64,000 bases of DNA from an uncultured Pelagibacteraceae bacterium (lineage in GTDB: Bacteria; Pseudomonadota; Alphaproteobacteria; Pelagibacterales; Pelagibacteraceae), in the NCBI GenBank assembly GCA_902614975.1, contig CACMND010000002.1, positions 104,734 through 168,733 of the forward strand, given 5' to 3'. Both the position numbers and the translations under genes were made by a program. Positions within the stretch are counted from its first letter, which is position 1. Every line of letters begins with the position of its first letter. Of the stretch, positions 34,711-44,368 are shown in pieces. The notes beneath the pieces are model-generated. The model had not been told where the DNA came from. It saw nothing but the letters and a program-made list of their open reading frames with translations, and searched no databases.

Positions 34711-35481
34711 ATGAAAAGTTTTATAAAAAAAATATTGCCCAATTTTTTATTAAGTTTTGTAAGAAAAATTAAACTTAAAAAAAATGAACATAAACAATTA
34801 AAAATATTAGGCAATATTAAAAGTGATTTTAAAAATATTACTTATAGTTATAAACCAAATGTTCTTTCAGAATTATGTGAAAAGTATGGAAGCGATAAGG
34901 GTTTTATAAATTTCGATAAAGAAAAAAAAAATTACAATTGGCATCCTCATACTTATAGCACTTATTATCATTCAATATTTAATTTATCTCGAGAGAGTAT
35001 TAAAAATGTTTTTGAATGTGGATTAGGTACAAATAATCCAAATATAAAATCAAATATGACAAAAAATGGGATTCCTGGAGCATCTTTAAGAGTTTGGAGA
35101 GATTATTTTTGTAATGCTCAAATTTTTGGAGGTGATATAGATAAGGAAATTTTATTTCAAGAAGATAGAATTAAAACTTTTTATGTAGACCAGCTAAATA
35201 CAAATAGTATAAAATTTATGTGGGAAACTATTAAAGTAGATAACTTTGATATAATTATTGATGATGGTTTACACGAATCTGAAGCAAATTATAATTTTTT
35301 TATAAATTCATTTCATAAGTTAAAAAAAAATGGTGTTTTTGTAATAGAGGATGTTTCTAATGATTCTTTAGTTTATCTACGAAATAAGTTGAAAGATTAT
35401 GATGCTGATATTGTTGTTGGATATACAAAATTAAAAAAAATATATCACGACAATAATTTAATTATAATAAAGAAAACATAA
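34711..35481 (+). CDS. Class I SAM-dependent methyltransferase, MycE/TylE-like sugar O-methyltransferase family (putative)
   Basis: FECGLGTNNPNIKSNMTKNGIPGASLRVWRDYFCNAQIFGGDIDKEILFQEDRIKTFYVDQL...IDDGLHESEANYNFF. Confidence 0.75.
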   Translation: MKSFIKKILPNFLLSFVRKIKLKKNEHKQLKILGNIKSDFKNITYSYKPNVLSELCEKYGSDKGFINFDKEKKNYNWHPHTYSTYYHSIFNLSRESIKNVFECGLGTNNPNIKSNMTKNGIPGASLRVWRDYFCNAQIFGGDIDKEILFQEDRIKTFYVDQLNTNSIKFMWETIKVDNFDIIIDDGLHESEANYNFFINSFHKLKKNGVFVIEDVSNDSLVYLRNKLKDYDADIVVGYTKLKKIYHDNNLIIIKKT

Positions 35482-35506
35482 TTATTTTATCATAACCAGA
35501 TTTAAA

Positions 35507-35929
35507 TTAAAAAATAACAGATTTTTTTGCTAGTAAATCAACTTCGTTATTTAATTGATTAGTTGAATGTGCCTTTACCCAGATCCATTTAATCTCAAAA
35601 GAATTTGTCAAATTATCTAATTCAGTCCAAAGTTCTTTATTCTTAACCTCTTTTTTACTTGCTGTTTTCCAACCATTTTTTTTCCAATTATGTATCCATA
35701 CAGTTATTCCAGATTTTACATATTTAGAATCTGTAAATATTTGAACCTTGCTTCCTTTTGGAATTTTTTTTAAAGCTTTAATTGGGGCAAGTAATTCCAT
35801 TTGATTATTTGTTGTTTCTTTTTTGCCTCCTTTAATTTGAGTTTTCTTTCCATTTTCAATAATAATTGCAGCCCAACCCCCATTCCCTGGATTTTTAATG
35901 CATGAACCATCTGTGTAGATTTTAATCAT
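35507..35929 (-). CDS. rnhA: Ribonuclease HI
   Basis: IYTDGSCIKNPGNGGWAAII, TTNNQMELLAPIKAL, TDSKYVKSGI, WVKAHSTNQLNNEVDLLAK. Confidence 0.97.
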   Translation of the reverse strand: MIKIYTDGSCIKNPGNGGWAAIIIENGKKTQIKGGKKETTNNQMELLAPIKALKKIPKGSKVQIFTDSKYVKSGITVWIHNWKKNGWKTASKKEVKNKELWTELDNLTNSFEIKWIWVKAHSTNQLNNEVDLLAKKSVIF

Positions 35930-36894
35930 AAAGAATAATCCTTAAATGTATTCAAATTTCTATGAAAGTTTAACTTATCTAAATATTCCTTTGGATCTTT
36001 AATTTTAATGATAGCATTTTTAGGAGTATTTAAATAATCATAGGATCTAGTCAAAAGATATCTCAAAGCTGATCCTCTACATAATATATTTAAATTTCTT
36101 TTTTCCATTTCACTTAATTTTCTAACAGATTGGTAACCCTTTAATAAATTTGAAGATTTTTTTTTATCTAATACAAATTTTCTATTTTTTTTCTTAAAGC
36201 ATAAAGCATTAATGCAGGTTGCTAATTCATAAGATAGAAAATCATTAGCTGAAAAATAAAAATCTATAAATCCATGAAATTTACCTTTATTGAAAAAAAT
36301 ATTATCAATAAATAGATCGCTATGAATTATTCCATTTGGCATTTTTTTAGGCCATCTTTTTTTGATATCTTCCAAATCATTTTTCATTAAATCTTTTAAG
36401 TTTTTCGATAACCTATTAATTTTGTTGTCGATTTTATTTAAAATTGATCCCCATGAATTTATCGATAAAGAATTTTTTCTATATAATTTCAATTTTTTTG
36501 AAGCTTTATGAAGAAGTGCAGCATTTTTTCCAACTATAAAACAATCTTTATTATTTAATTGTTCTTTATCTTTTCCTTCTAAGAAACTAACAATACAAGC
36601 TTTTTTACTTTTTAAATTAAATAAATATTTGCCATTTTTATCTTTTATAGGAACTGGACATTTTACTTTTAATCTAGATAGTTCAGACATAAGATTAACA
36701 AAAAAAGGAAGATCTTTCTTCTGAACCCTCTTTTCGTAAATAGTCAAAATATATTTATTTTTCTTTGTCTTCAAAAGGAAGTTGGTATTTTCAATACCTT
36801 TTTTTATACCTGAATAATTTTCTATTTTTCCAATATTATATTTCTTCTCAATAAATTTTATCTGCTTATTATTAATTTTAGTATAAACAGCCAT
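35926..36894 (-). CDS. thrB: Homoserine kinase (ThrB, APH-fold)
   Basis: MAVYTKI, GIENTNFLLKT, GIIHSDLFIDNIFF, GFIDFYFSAND. Confidence 0.93.
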   Translation of the reverse strand: MAVYTKINNKQIKFIEKKYNIGKIENYSGIKKGIENTNFLLKTKKNKYILTIYEKRVQKKDLPFFVNLMSELSRLKVKCPVPIKDKNGKYLFNLKSKKACIVSFLEGKDKEQLNNKDCFIVGKNAALLHKASKKLKLYRKNSLSINSWGSILNKIDNKINRLSKNLKDLMKNDLEDIKKRWPKKMPNGIIHSDLFIDNIFFNKGKFHGFIDFYFSANDFLSYELATCINALCFKKKNRKFVLDKKKSSNLLKGYQSVRKLSEMEKRNLNILCRGSALRYLLTRSYDYLNTPKNAIIKIKDPKEYLDKLNFHRNLNTFKDYSL

Positions 36895-37838
36895 TAATTT
36901 AATTTTCCAGGAATTTTAAAAGTAATATTTTCTTTTACGATTTCAACTTCTTCAATGTTGACTATAAATTGATCTTTTAACTCTGCTATAAATTTTTCAA
37001 CAAGTATTTCTGGCGCTGAAGCACCTGATGAAATTCCAATCGTGTTACATCTTTTAATCTTATCTATTGGCACTGGACTTTCTGAGTGTATTAACTCAGC
37101 AGAATTGCAACCAGAGTTTTTAGCAACTTCAACTAATCTTACAGAGTTAGATGAATTTCTACTTCCTATTACAAAAAACATGTCACATTTATCTGCAATT
37201 TCTTTAACAGCCGATTGTCTATTTGTTGTTGCATAACATATGTCATCTTTTTTAGGCTCTTTAATGTCTGGAAACTTAGATTTAAGAGCTGAAATTATAT
37301 CTTTGGTATCATCTACTGAGAGCGTTGTTTGAGTAATGAAGGATAGCTTTTTATTTGAGATATTTTCATACTTATTTGCATCCTCAATATTTTCAATCAA
37401 ATCTATTGATCCTTTTGGTAATTGACCCATAGTTCCTATGACTTCTGGATGGTTTTTGTGTCCTATTAATAATATATGATGACCTTGTTTATTTAAGTTT
37501 TCTGCTTCTCTATGAACTTTAGATACCAGAGGACAAGTTGCATCTACAAACATCATATTTAAATTAGACGCTTCCTCTGGGACAGATTTTGGAACTCCAT
37601 GTGCTGAGAATATTACTGGTCTCGATTTATCTTTAATTTCATTTAATTCCTCTACAAATATTGCACCTATCTTTTTTAAACTTTCAACAACATGCTTGTT
37701 ATGTACAATTTCGTGTCTCACATAAACTGGAGCACCAAATTTATCTATACTCTTTTTTACAATCTCAATTGCTCTATCAACTCCTGCACAAAATCCTCTT
37801 GGTGCTGCTAAATAAATTTTCAAATTTTTGTTACTCAT
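36894..37838 (-). CDS. ispH: 4-hydroxy-3-methylbut-2-enyl diphosphate reductase
   Basis: LAAPRGFCAGVDRAIEIV, RHEIVHNKHVVESL, DATCPLVSKVHREA, SGASAPEILVEKFI. Confidence 0.97.
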   Translation of the reverse strand: MSNKNLKIYLAAPRGFCAGVDRAIEIVKKSIDKFGAPVYVRHEIVHNKHVVESLKKIGAIFVEELNEIKDKSRPVIFSAHGVPKSVPEEASNLNMMFVDATCPLVSKVHREAENLNKQGHHILLIGHKNHPEVIGTMGQLPKGSIDLIENIEDANKYENISNKKLSFITQTTLSVDDTKDIISALKSKFPDIKEPKKDDICYATTNRQSAVKEIADKCDMFFVIGSRNSSNSVRLVEVAKNSGCNSAELIHSESPVPIDKIKRCNTIGISSGASAPEILVEKFIAELKDQFIVNIEEVEIVKENITFKIPGKLN

Positions 37839-38001
37839 TTGCTTCCTTTTTAAAAAATGGAATTAAAAATACAATACAAGCAATAAGAAAAAACAGGCTT
37901 CCAAACATGGCCCAAAAACTTCCCACACTGGAGATGATGAAACCAATTGCAGAAATAATAAACAATATCCATCCAATTAGATTTATAGTTTGATTTTTCA
38001 T
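37831..38001 (-). CDS. 56-aa two-TM hypothetical protein between blh and ispH
   Basis: Not in the ORF track. MKNQTINLIGWILFIISAIGFIISSVGSFWAMFGSLFFLIACIVFLIPFFKKEANE*; overlaps blh by 4 bp and ispH by 8 bp. Confidence 0.7.
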   Translation of the reverse strand: MKNQTINLIGWILFIISAIGFIISSVGSFWAMFGSLFFLIACIVFLIPFFKKEANE

Positions 38002-38891
38002 TTTTTTTCTACCATGAATTCAAGTAAAATATGAGGAAAGGTCAATGAAGCCAATCCAACAAATATTATTTTAATAATACTTTCATCTATACCAAATTTT
38101 TCAGAAATAAAATAAAAAACTATTAAATACATTATTGCTGTAATTACCGTAAGTGGGATAATTTTTCTTAAAAAAATTGGAAATCCTTTCATCAAATTTT
38201 TATTTATTTCACTAATTAAACTTAGTGAGTGTCTTATAGAATGAAGAAAGCAGAAATAAATTGTGAAAGCCAATATAGGGTTAAAAAAATAGTTTAAAAT
38301 AATTATTGAAAAACTATCTAAAAAAAGAATTGATCTTAAATCATTATTATTACCTCTATATATAACAAAATTACTTAGCACTGATAATATAACTAAAAGA
38401 ATTAAAAAATTATTAGCCACAATATTTCCGTCTATTGAAAAATTTAACATTTTAAAAATTTCGATTGTCTCAGCTTTATGAAACAGCAAGGGTGCTGAAA
38501 TAACTAATGATCCTTTAATAAAATAAAAAATTTCTAAAAAATTAACATTTTTTGTTTCGATAAAGTCACTATCCTCTTTGCCAAAATGATATGCTGCAAC
38601 TATTAAAAAAAGTGAAAGCAACAACATTGGACTTAAAAACCAAATTAAAATAACAAAAATAGCTATACCTATATAAGTTATATAGAAAACTTCTGTATTT
38701 TTAATTTTATAAATTTTTAAAAGTTTTTTACCCTTTTCATGATCCAGCGCACCGTGAGAGATACCAATTGTAAGAATTAAAAAAAAACTAAAAAGTATAA
38801 ACGAATTATCTCTCAATACCTCAAAAGCAGAAAAAAAAATACAGATATTAAAAAAAATAATAGAATGAAAAAAATTTATTTTGTTGATCAT
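37998..38891 (-). CDS. blh: Brp/Blh-type beta-carotene 15,15'-dioxygenase (retinal-forming)
   Basis: Polytopic; ILTIGISHGALDHEKGKKLL, AAYHFGKEDSDF, FCFLHSIRHSLSLI; directly downstream of crtY. Confidence 0.9.
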   Translation of the reverse strand: MINKINFFHSIIFFNICIFFSAFEVLRDNSFILFSFFLILTIGISHGALDHEKGKKLLKIYKIKNTEVFYITYIGIAIFVILIWFLSPMLLLSLFLIVAAYHFGKEDSDFIETKNVNFLEIFYFIKGSLVISAPLLFHKAETIEIFKMLNFSIDGNIVANNFLILLVILSVLSNFVIYRGNNNDLRSILFLDSFSIIILNYFFNPILAFTIYFCFLHSIRHSLSLISEINKNLMKGFPIFLRKIIPLTVITAIMYLIVFYFISEKFGIDESIIKIIFVGLASLTFPHILLEFMVEKK

Positions 38892-39967
38892 TATTTAAAT
38901 ACAGCTTTAATAAAAATCCATTTTGGCATCTTTAATATAATGGATAAGTCCTCGAAAATATTACTTTTATTGGAAAGGAAATTTATTACTGTTTTTGACT
39001 TGCTTTTAAACATTTTGAAGAAAATATTTGGCATGATCTCTGGCTTTTTAGCTAGGACTTTCAAAAAAACTTTATCTAAAAACTTATACTTTCTTTTTAT
39101 ATTGAAAGCTCTAGTTTGGGTTATTTTATCAATGTTTTGGGTAATATATTCTGCTTGTTCTTGAATATTTAGGAAAGTATAGCCAGTACTTAAACGCGTC
39201 ATACCTCCAGCAGTTCCAATATTAATCGTATTTTTGTCGTTTTTAAATTTTGGATAAAATAATGGTATGGCACCAACTTCTTTATAATTAATTTTATATT
39301 TTTTTAATTTTAAAGTGTTTTCGATGTAATCAGTAATTTGTTTATCATAATCTTTTTCACTATCATCTTCCATTTTTGAAAGCCACGTAGTTTCGATTAA
39401 AGCTGATTTTTTTGAATAGGGTAGTGTATAGAAAAAATGAACACTTTTTTTTTGATCACAATCAAAGTCCATTAAATTCATTATTTGATCATCAAAAAAA
39501 TCTTTTTCGGTTTCAATCTCAACACCCTGAAAGTGTTGCCATAAATTAGAATCTTTATTCTCAAGATTTGGCAAACTGTTGAATAAAATTGCGTTTTCTG
39601 TATTTACTTCACTAATATCTTTAAAGAATCGAATATTAGGATTTTTATTGATTTTATTTAAAATCTTTTTGTAGAATAGTCCACTATCAATACTTTCGTA
39701 AGGAGTTTCTTTACAATTTTTGTATTCTACATTTCCTTTAAAATTTATTGTATAATCTTTCCATCTTTTTTTTACACAGTCATCAAACTTATGAGGTACT
39801 GTTTTCCAGTATGACCAGGTTTTATCTCTTTTATACTCATCTCTTTTTTCAATAATTGCTAAAGTTTTATTTTTAAGTTTATCGTGATACTCTAACTCGT
39901 AAGCCAATGTTAAGCCTGCACAGCCACCACCAATAATTATGTAATCAAAATCTTTCATTATACTCAA
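38891..39967 (-). CDS. crtY: Lycopene beta-cyclase
   Basis: DYIIIGGGCAGLTLAYEL, DKTWSYW, FFYTLPYSKKSALIETTWLS, IGTAGGMTRLSTGYTF. Confidence 0.93.
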   Translation of the reverse strand: MSIMKDFDYIIIGGGCAGLTLAYELEYHDKLKNKTLAIIEKRDEYKRDKTWSYWKTVPHKFDDCVKKRWKDYTINFKGNVEYKNCKETPYESIDSGLFYKKILNKINKNPNIRFFKDISEVNTENAILFNSLPNLENKDSNLWQHFQGVEIETEKDFFDDQIMNLMDFDCDQKKSVHFFYTLPYSKKSALIETTWLSKMEDDSEKDYDKQITDYIENTLKLKKYKINYKEVGAIPLFYPKFKNDKNTINIGTAGGMTRLSTGYTFLNIQEQAEYITQNIDKITQTRAFNIKRKYKFLDKVFLKVLAKKPEIMPNIFFKMFKSKSKTVINFLSNKSNIFEDLSIILKMPKWIFIKAVFK

Positions 39968-40796
39968 TATCTTGCATTATTATCTCATGCTCTTTTATTG
40001 TAAGTTTTTTATCTTCTTTTACAAAATATAATTTAATTAAATCACCAATAGATAGCACTGTATGTAAGACTTTTCCCAAATTGTTTACATAAATTTTTCC
40101 TGATTTATTATAATTTTCTAAGTTTCCTTTTTTTAAGATTTCATTTCCAATTTGTCTATATACTCGTCTTGCAACCAAAATCGAAAATCTTAAAAAGAAT
40201 GGAATTTTTTTAATTGATATAAAAGAATTACTATAAAATTTGTCAGCGATTTTTAGAATTCTTTTAATTTCATCAAAATTCTTTTTTATATAAAACCTAT
40301 TATTGCTTTCATCTTCAATAACATCTCTTGAAATATTAGTTAATTGCATTGCAATACCTAAGTCAATTGCTCCTAAAAGTGCTGATCTTTCTTTGACATT
40401 TAAAATTTTTGCCATCATTAATCCAACTGTTCCAGCCACTCTATATGAATAAACATATAGATCTTTGTCAGTGTTGATTTCTACTTTTGATTTTATATCA
40501 GCCTCTACGCCATCGAATAAATCATCAATTATTTTTTGTGATATTCCAAATTTGTTTATTAAAGCCCACATATTTTTAATTATTTGGTTATTTTCATTTT
40601 TTAATTTGAAATCTTCTTTGAAAGTATTGAAATTTTTTAATTTCGTTTCAAGATCACCTTTTTCATCTGCTATATTGTCTATGTATCTACAAAAATCGTA
40701 CAAATTAGAGCAATCAGAGTAGACTTGTTTTGGTAAAAAGAAACCTGCCCAATTAAAAGATTTAGCATATATCGACAAATAATTTTGTTCATTCAT
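39945..40796 (-). CDS. crtB: Phytoene synthase
   Basis: YDFCRYIDNIADEKGD, YRVAGTVGLMMAKIL, AIDLGIAMQLTNISRDVIEDESNNRFY. Confidence 0.95.
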   Translation of the reverse strand: MNEQNYLSIYAKSFNWAGFFLPKQVYSDCSNLYDFCRYIDNIADEKGDLETKLKNFNTFKEDFKLKNENNQIIKNMWALINKFGISQKIIDDLFDGVEADIKSKVEINTDKDLYVYSYRVAGTVGLMMAKILNVKERSALLGAIDLGIAMQLTNISRDVIEDESNNRFYIKKNFDEIKRILKIADKFYSNSFISIKKIPFFLRFSILVARRVYRQIGNEILKKGNLENYNKSGKIYVNNLGKVLHTVLSIGDLIKLYFVKEDKKLTIKEHEIIMQDIEYNERF

Positions 40797-42253
40797 TACA
40801 AAATTTTATCTAAGACCTTTGCGGATGATAGGACCCCTGGAACTCCAGCTCCAGGATGAGTGCCCGCTCCAACAAAATATAAACCGTCATAAACCTCAGA
40901 TTTATTATGAAATCTAAAGTATGCTGATTGAGAAAATTTTGGCTGAATTGAAAAACCAGAGCCATATTTTGTGTTTAATTCATTCTCAAAATAATCAGGA
41001 GTTAAATAAAAATCATCTACAATATTTTCTCTTAAGTTAGGTAATAAACTTTTTTCCATTTTATCTATCACGAGTTTTTTTAGATTCTCTCCTTCGATTG
41101 ACCAGTTTATTCCTGATTTATTATTAGGTACAGGCACTAATACATAAAAGCAATCATGGTCTTTTGGTGCCATACTCGGATCTGTTGCGGTAGGTCTATG
41201 CAGGTAATAGCTTATATCGTTATTTAATTTTTTGTTTACAAATATATCATCCAAGTGTTCTTTGTACTTATCGCCAAACTTTATAGTATGATGTTCAACA
41301 TTTTCGTATTTTTTCTTTGTTCCAAAATAATAAACGAACAATCCCATTGAATATTCCATTCTATTTATCTTCCAATTAAATAAGGTGTTATATTTTTGAT
41401 TATTTAGCATTTTTGAATAAACACCGGGAGGATCTGCATTACAAACTACGTTATCTGCTTTAATTTCCTCATCTTCACTTGTTACAACCCCGACAACTCT
41501 TTTATTTTCTGTAAGCAAGTTTTTAACTTCTTTACCTTTAATAATTGTAACATCTTCTTCTAACATCAATTTCTCAAAACCTTTTATGATTTGTCCCGTT
41601 CCACCCATAGAATAATGAATTCCCCATTTTTTTTCTAAATACAAAATTAATCCATATATAGAGGTTGTAGTAAAAGGGTTTCCACCCACCAATAATGGGT
41701 GCATACTAAATAGCCTTCTTAGTTTTTCATTTTCAATAAAACTACTAACCAAAGAATAAACAGATTTATAACTTTTTAAACTTAGCAATGCAGGAATTTG
41801 CTTAAACATAAATGAAGGTTTATCAAATGGCACATCTGATAATTCTGAATAACCCTTATCAAATATTTTTTTTGTAAATTTAAGTAAATTTCTGTAACCC
41901 ACAACATCTTTATGATTAATTATTGCAATCTGTTCTTCCATTTTCTTTTCATCAGCTGAGTAATCAAAATGGCTTCCATCTTCGAAAACAAATCTGTACC
42001 AAGTATCTAAATCTTTTATTTTTATATAATCATCTGGATTTTTATTAAAAAGTTTAAAAATTTCATAAATTAAATAAGGAGCAGTTATTACAGTTGGCCC
42101 ACCATCATAAGTAAACCCATTACTTTTAAATACTCTCGCTCTTCCACCTAAATCTTTTTGTTTTTCAATTAAAGTAACTTTATGACCTTTTGCTCGAAGT
42201 CTAAGAGCTGCCGCCATACCACCAAAACCTGATCCAATTACAATGGAATTCAT
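40796..42253 (-). CDS. crtI: Phytoene desaturase
   Basis: IGSGFGGMAAALRLRAKGHKVTLIEKQKDLGGRARVF, YDGGPTVIT, GAGTHPGAGVPGVLSSAKV. Confidence 0.96.
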   Translation of the reverse strand: MNSIVIGSGFGGMAAALRLRAKGHKVTLIEKQKDLGGRARVFKSNGFTYDGGPTVITAPYLIYEIFKLFNKNPDDYIKIKDLDTWYRFVFEDGSHFDYSADEKKMEEQIAIINHKDVVGYRNLLKFTKKIFDKGYSELSDVPFDKPSFMFKQIPALLSLKSYKSVYSLVSSFIENEKLRRLFSMHPLLVGGNPFTTTSIYGLILYLEKKWGIHYSMGGTGQIIKGFEKLMLEEDVTIIKGKEVKNLLTENKRVVGVVTSEDEEIKADNVVCNADPPGVYSKMLNNQKYNTLFNWKINRMEYSMGLFVYYFGTKKKYENVEHHTIKFGDKYKEHLDDIFVNKKLNNDISYYLHRPTATDPSMAPKDHDCFYVLVPVPNNKSGINWSIEGENLKKLVIDKMEKSLLPNLRENIVDDFYLTPDYFENELNTKYGSGFSIQPKFSQSAYFRFHNKSEVYDGLYFVGAGTHPGAGVPGVLSSAKVLDKIL

Positions 42254-42301
42254 ATTTCTTAATTTACATTATTTTTATAAAATTTGATAAACTATCTTAG
42301 T

Positions 42302-42799
42302 TTAAGAACTGATTTTCTTTAATTCTGTCTTTGTTTCTTCAAGATTTTTATTAAACAAGTTGTCAAGTTTAGACTTATCAACAGATGTACTAATAATTTT
42401 TTTTACAGATTCTACAGCAATATTAATTGATGTATCTTTAATTTCTTTAATGGCATTATCTTTCATTTGAGAGATTTTAGTTTCTGCTAGACTTTTCTTG
42501 AGTTCAGCTGATTTATGAAATTTATCATTCATTTCAATTACAAATCTTTCAGTTTCATCTTTTGACTGCTGCATAATCTTTTCACTCTCAATTTTTGCAG
42601 TATCTAGCTTCTTTTGCGCCTCATCCAATAGTCTTTTAGATTCAGCTCGGAGTTTTTCACTTTCGTCAATTTCATTTTTGATATCAGTAATCATTTTGCT
42701 CAATAAATTATTAACATTTTGTGGAACTTTTAAATAAATTAGCGCCCCAAAGAATATTACAAAAGATACTGCTACCCAAAATGTTGCATCAAATGCCAT
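42302..42799 (-). CDS. atpF: ATP synthase F0 subunit B
   Basis: MAFDATFWVAVSFVIFFGALIYLKVP then a charged helix; start reset from 42835 to the ATG at 42799. Confidence 0.9.
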   Translation of the reverse strand: MAFDATFWVAVSFVIFFGALIYLKVPQNVNNLLSKMITDIKNEIDESEKLRAESKRLLDEAQKKLDTAKIESEKIMQQSKDETERFVIEMNDKFHKSAELKKSLAETKISQMKDNAIKEIKDTSINIAVESVKKIISTSVDKSKLDNLFNKNLEETKTELKKISS

Positions 42800-43379
42800 T
42801 ATGTTTTTCCATTTCTTTTTTTGAAAGATCTTCAACTATGGCTGAAAGACTACTTTTATTTATATCTTCACCAATTAATTGTTTAACTAGATCGGAGGAT
42901 GTCTCAATTGCAATTTTAGTAACTTTCTCTTGAGAAGTTTTTTTTAATTGGTCTATTTCTTCTTCAGCTTTTATTATTTCTTTTTCGATATCCTTTTCTA
43001 AAGATAATCTTTTACTGCTTATATCGTCCAAAACTTTTTGTCTCTCACTATTAAAGAAGTTTTTTGCTTCGACTTTTGTATCATTGATAATTTTATCAAA
43101 TTCTTTAACTTTTTTTTCAGTTTCTTCCCGTTGCTTGTCTGCAGTTTCGATATTCTCTAAGATTTGTGATTTTCTGGTTTCAAGATTGTTACTAATCTTT
43201 GGTAGTATGAACTTAGATAAAATTATAAACAATAATCCAAAAGTAAGTACTAACCAAAAAATTTGAGATATCCAAAACTCGGGATTAAGCTGGGGCATAC
43301 CTCCACTCTCAGCGCTTTGAGCGCTATAAGTAAAGATAAGACTTAAAGCTAGAAATTGAAAAATTATCTTTTTCAACAT
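42789..43379 (-). CDS. atpG: ATP synthase F0 subunit B'
   Basis: GMPQLNPEFWISQIFWLVLTFGLLFIILSKFILPKI; between atpE and atpF. Confidence 0.9.
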   Translation of the reverse strand: MLKKIIFQFLALSLIFTYSAQSAESGGMPQLNPEFWISQIFWLVLTFGLLFIILSKFILPKISNNLETRKSQILENIETADKQREETEKKVKEFDKIINDTKVEAKNFFNSERQKVLDDISSKRLSLEKDIEKEIIKAEEEIDQLKKTSQEKVTKIAIETSSDLVKQLIGEDINKSSLSAIVEDLSKKEMEKHNGI

Positions 43380-43382
43380 TAA

Positions 43383-43610
43383 TTAAAACGCGAAAAGAAT
43401 GATTAATGCAACAACTAATCCAAATAACCCAGTAGCTTCCGCTAATGCAAAGCCTAATAGCAAGTTTGGAAACTGCTTTTGAGCTGCAGATGGATTTCTC
43501 ATTGCACCTGAAAGATAATTTCCAAAAATTATCCCAATTCCAACTCCTGCACCTGCAAGCGCAATTGCTGCTAGTCCTGCTCCTATCATTTTTGCTGCTT
43601 CTAATTCCAT
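43383..43610 (-). CDS. atpE: ATP synthase F0 subunit C
   Basis: MIGAGLAAIALAGAGVGIGIIFGNYL...GFALAEATGLFGLVVALIILFAF. Confidence 0.98.
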   Translation of the reverse strand: MELEAAKMIGAGLAAIALAGAGVGIGIIFGNYLSGAMRNPSAAQKQFPNLLLGFALAEATGLFGLVVALIILFAF

Positions 43611-43629
43611 TATATCCTCCTTATGTTAA

Positions 43630-44361
43630 TTAATGGTGTAAATTTAATGCATCATTCAAATAGATACATGTTAAAATTGCAAATACATATGCTTGAAGAA
43701 AAGCAACTAATATCTCCAAACCTGTTAATGCAACTGAAAAACCTAGTGGTAGCCAGCCTCCAACTATTCCTAAGCTAACTACGAAACCTCCAAAAACTTT
43801 CATCATCGTATGGCCTGCCATCATATTCGCAAATAATCTAACTGATAAACTAATTGGTCTACTTAAGTATGAAATTATTTCTATAACAACTATTAATGGC
43901 AATAAAACCATTGGAACTCCACTTGGCACAAAAAGTTTTAAGTATCCAAGTCCATGTTTAATAAATCCAATTATTGTTACTCCTATAAATATAAATGCTG
44001 CTAATACAAAAGTTACAATGATATGGCTAGTGACAGTAAAAGAGTATGGTATCATCCCAAACATGTTACAAAATAAAACGAACATGAATAAAGAAAATAT
44101 GAAAGAAAAGTAAGGCTTAGCTTTCGATCCAGCTGTATCACTTATCATTTTTGAAATAAAAGAGTAACTGAGTTCCGAAAGTAATTGAATTTTATTTGGT
44201 ATGATAGATCTCTTCGTACCAAAATTAAAAATAATTAATATTGCTAGTGAGCTTATGACCATAAACAAACTCGCGTTTGTAAACGAAATATCTATGTTAT
44301 TTATTTTAATTTCAGGACCAATTCGGTAAACGTTGAATTGGTACATTGGATTTGCTGCCAT
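43630..44361 (-). CDS. atpB: ATP synthase F0 subunit A
   Basis: PISLSVRLFANMMAGHTMMKV, LEILVAFLQAYVFAILTCIYLNDAL. Confidence 0.98.
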   Translation of the reverse strand: MAANPMYQFNVYRIGPEIKINNIDISFTNASLFMVISSLAILIIFNFGTKRSIIPNKIQLLSELSYSFISKMISDTAGSKAKPYFSFIFSLFMFVLFCNMFGMIPYSFTVTSHIIVTFVLAAFIFIGVTIIGFIKHGLGYLKLFVPSGVPMVLLPLIVVIEIISYLSRPISLSVRLFANMMAGHTMMKVFGGFVVSLGIVGGWLPLGFSVALTGLEILVAFLQAYVFAILTCIYLNDALNLHH

Positions 44362-44368
44362 TTGCCTA

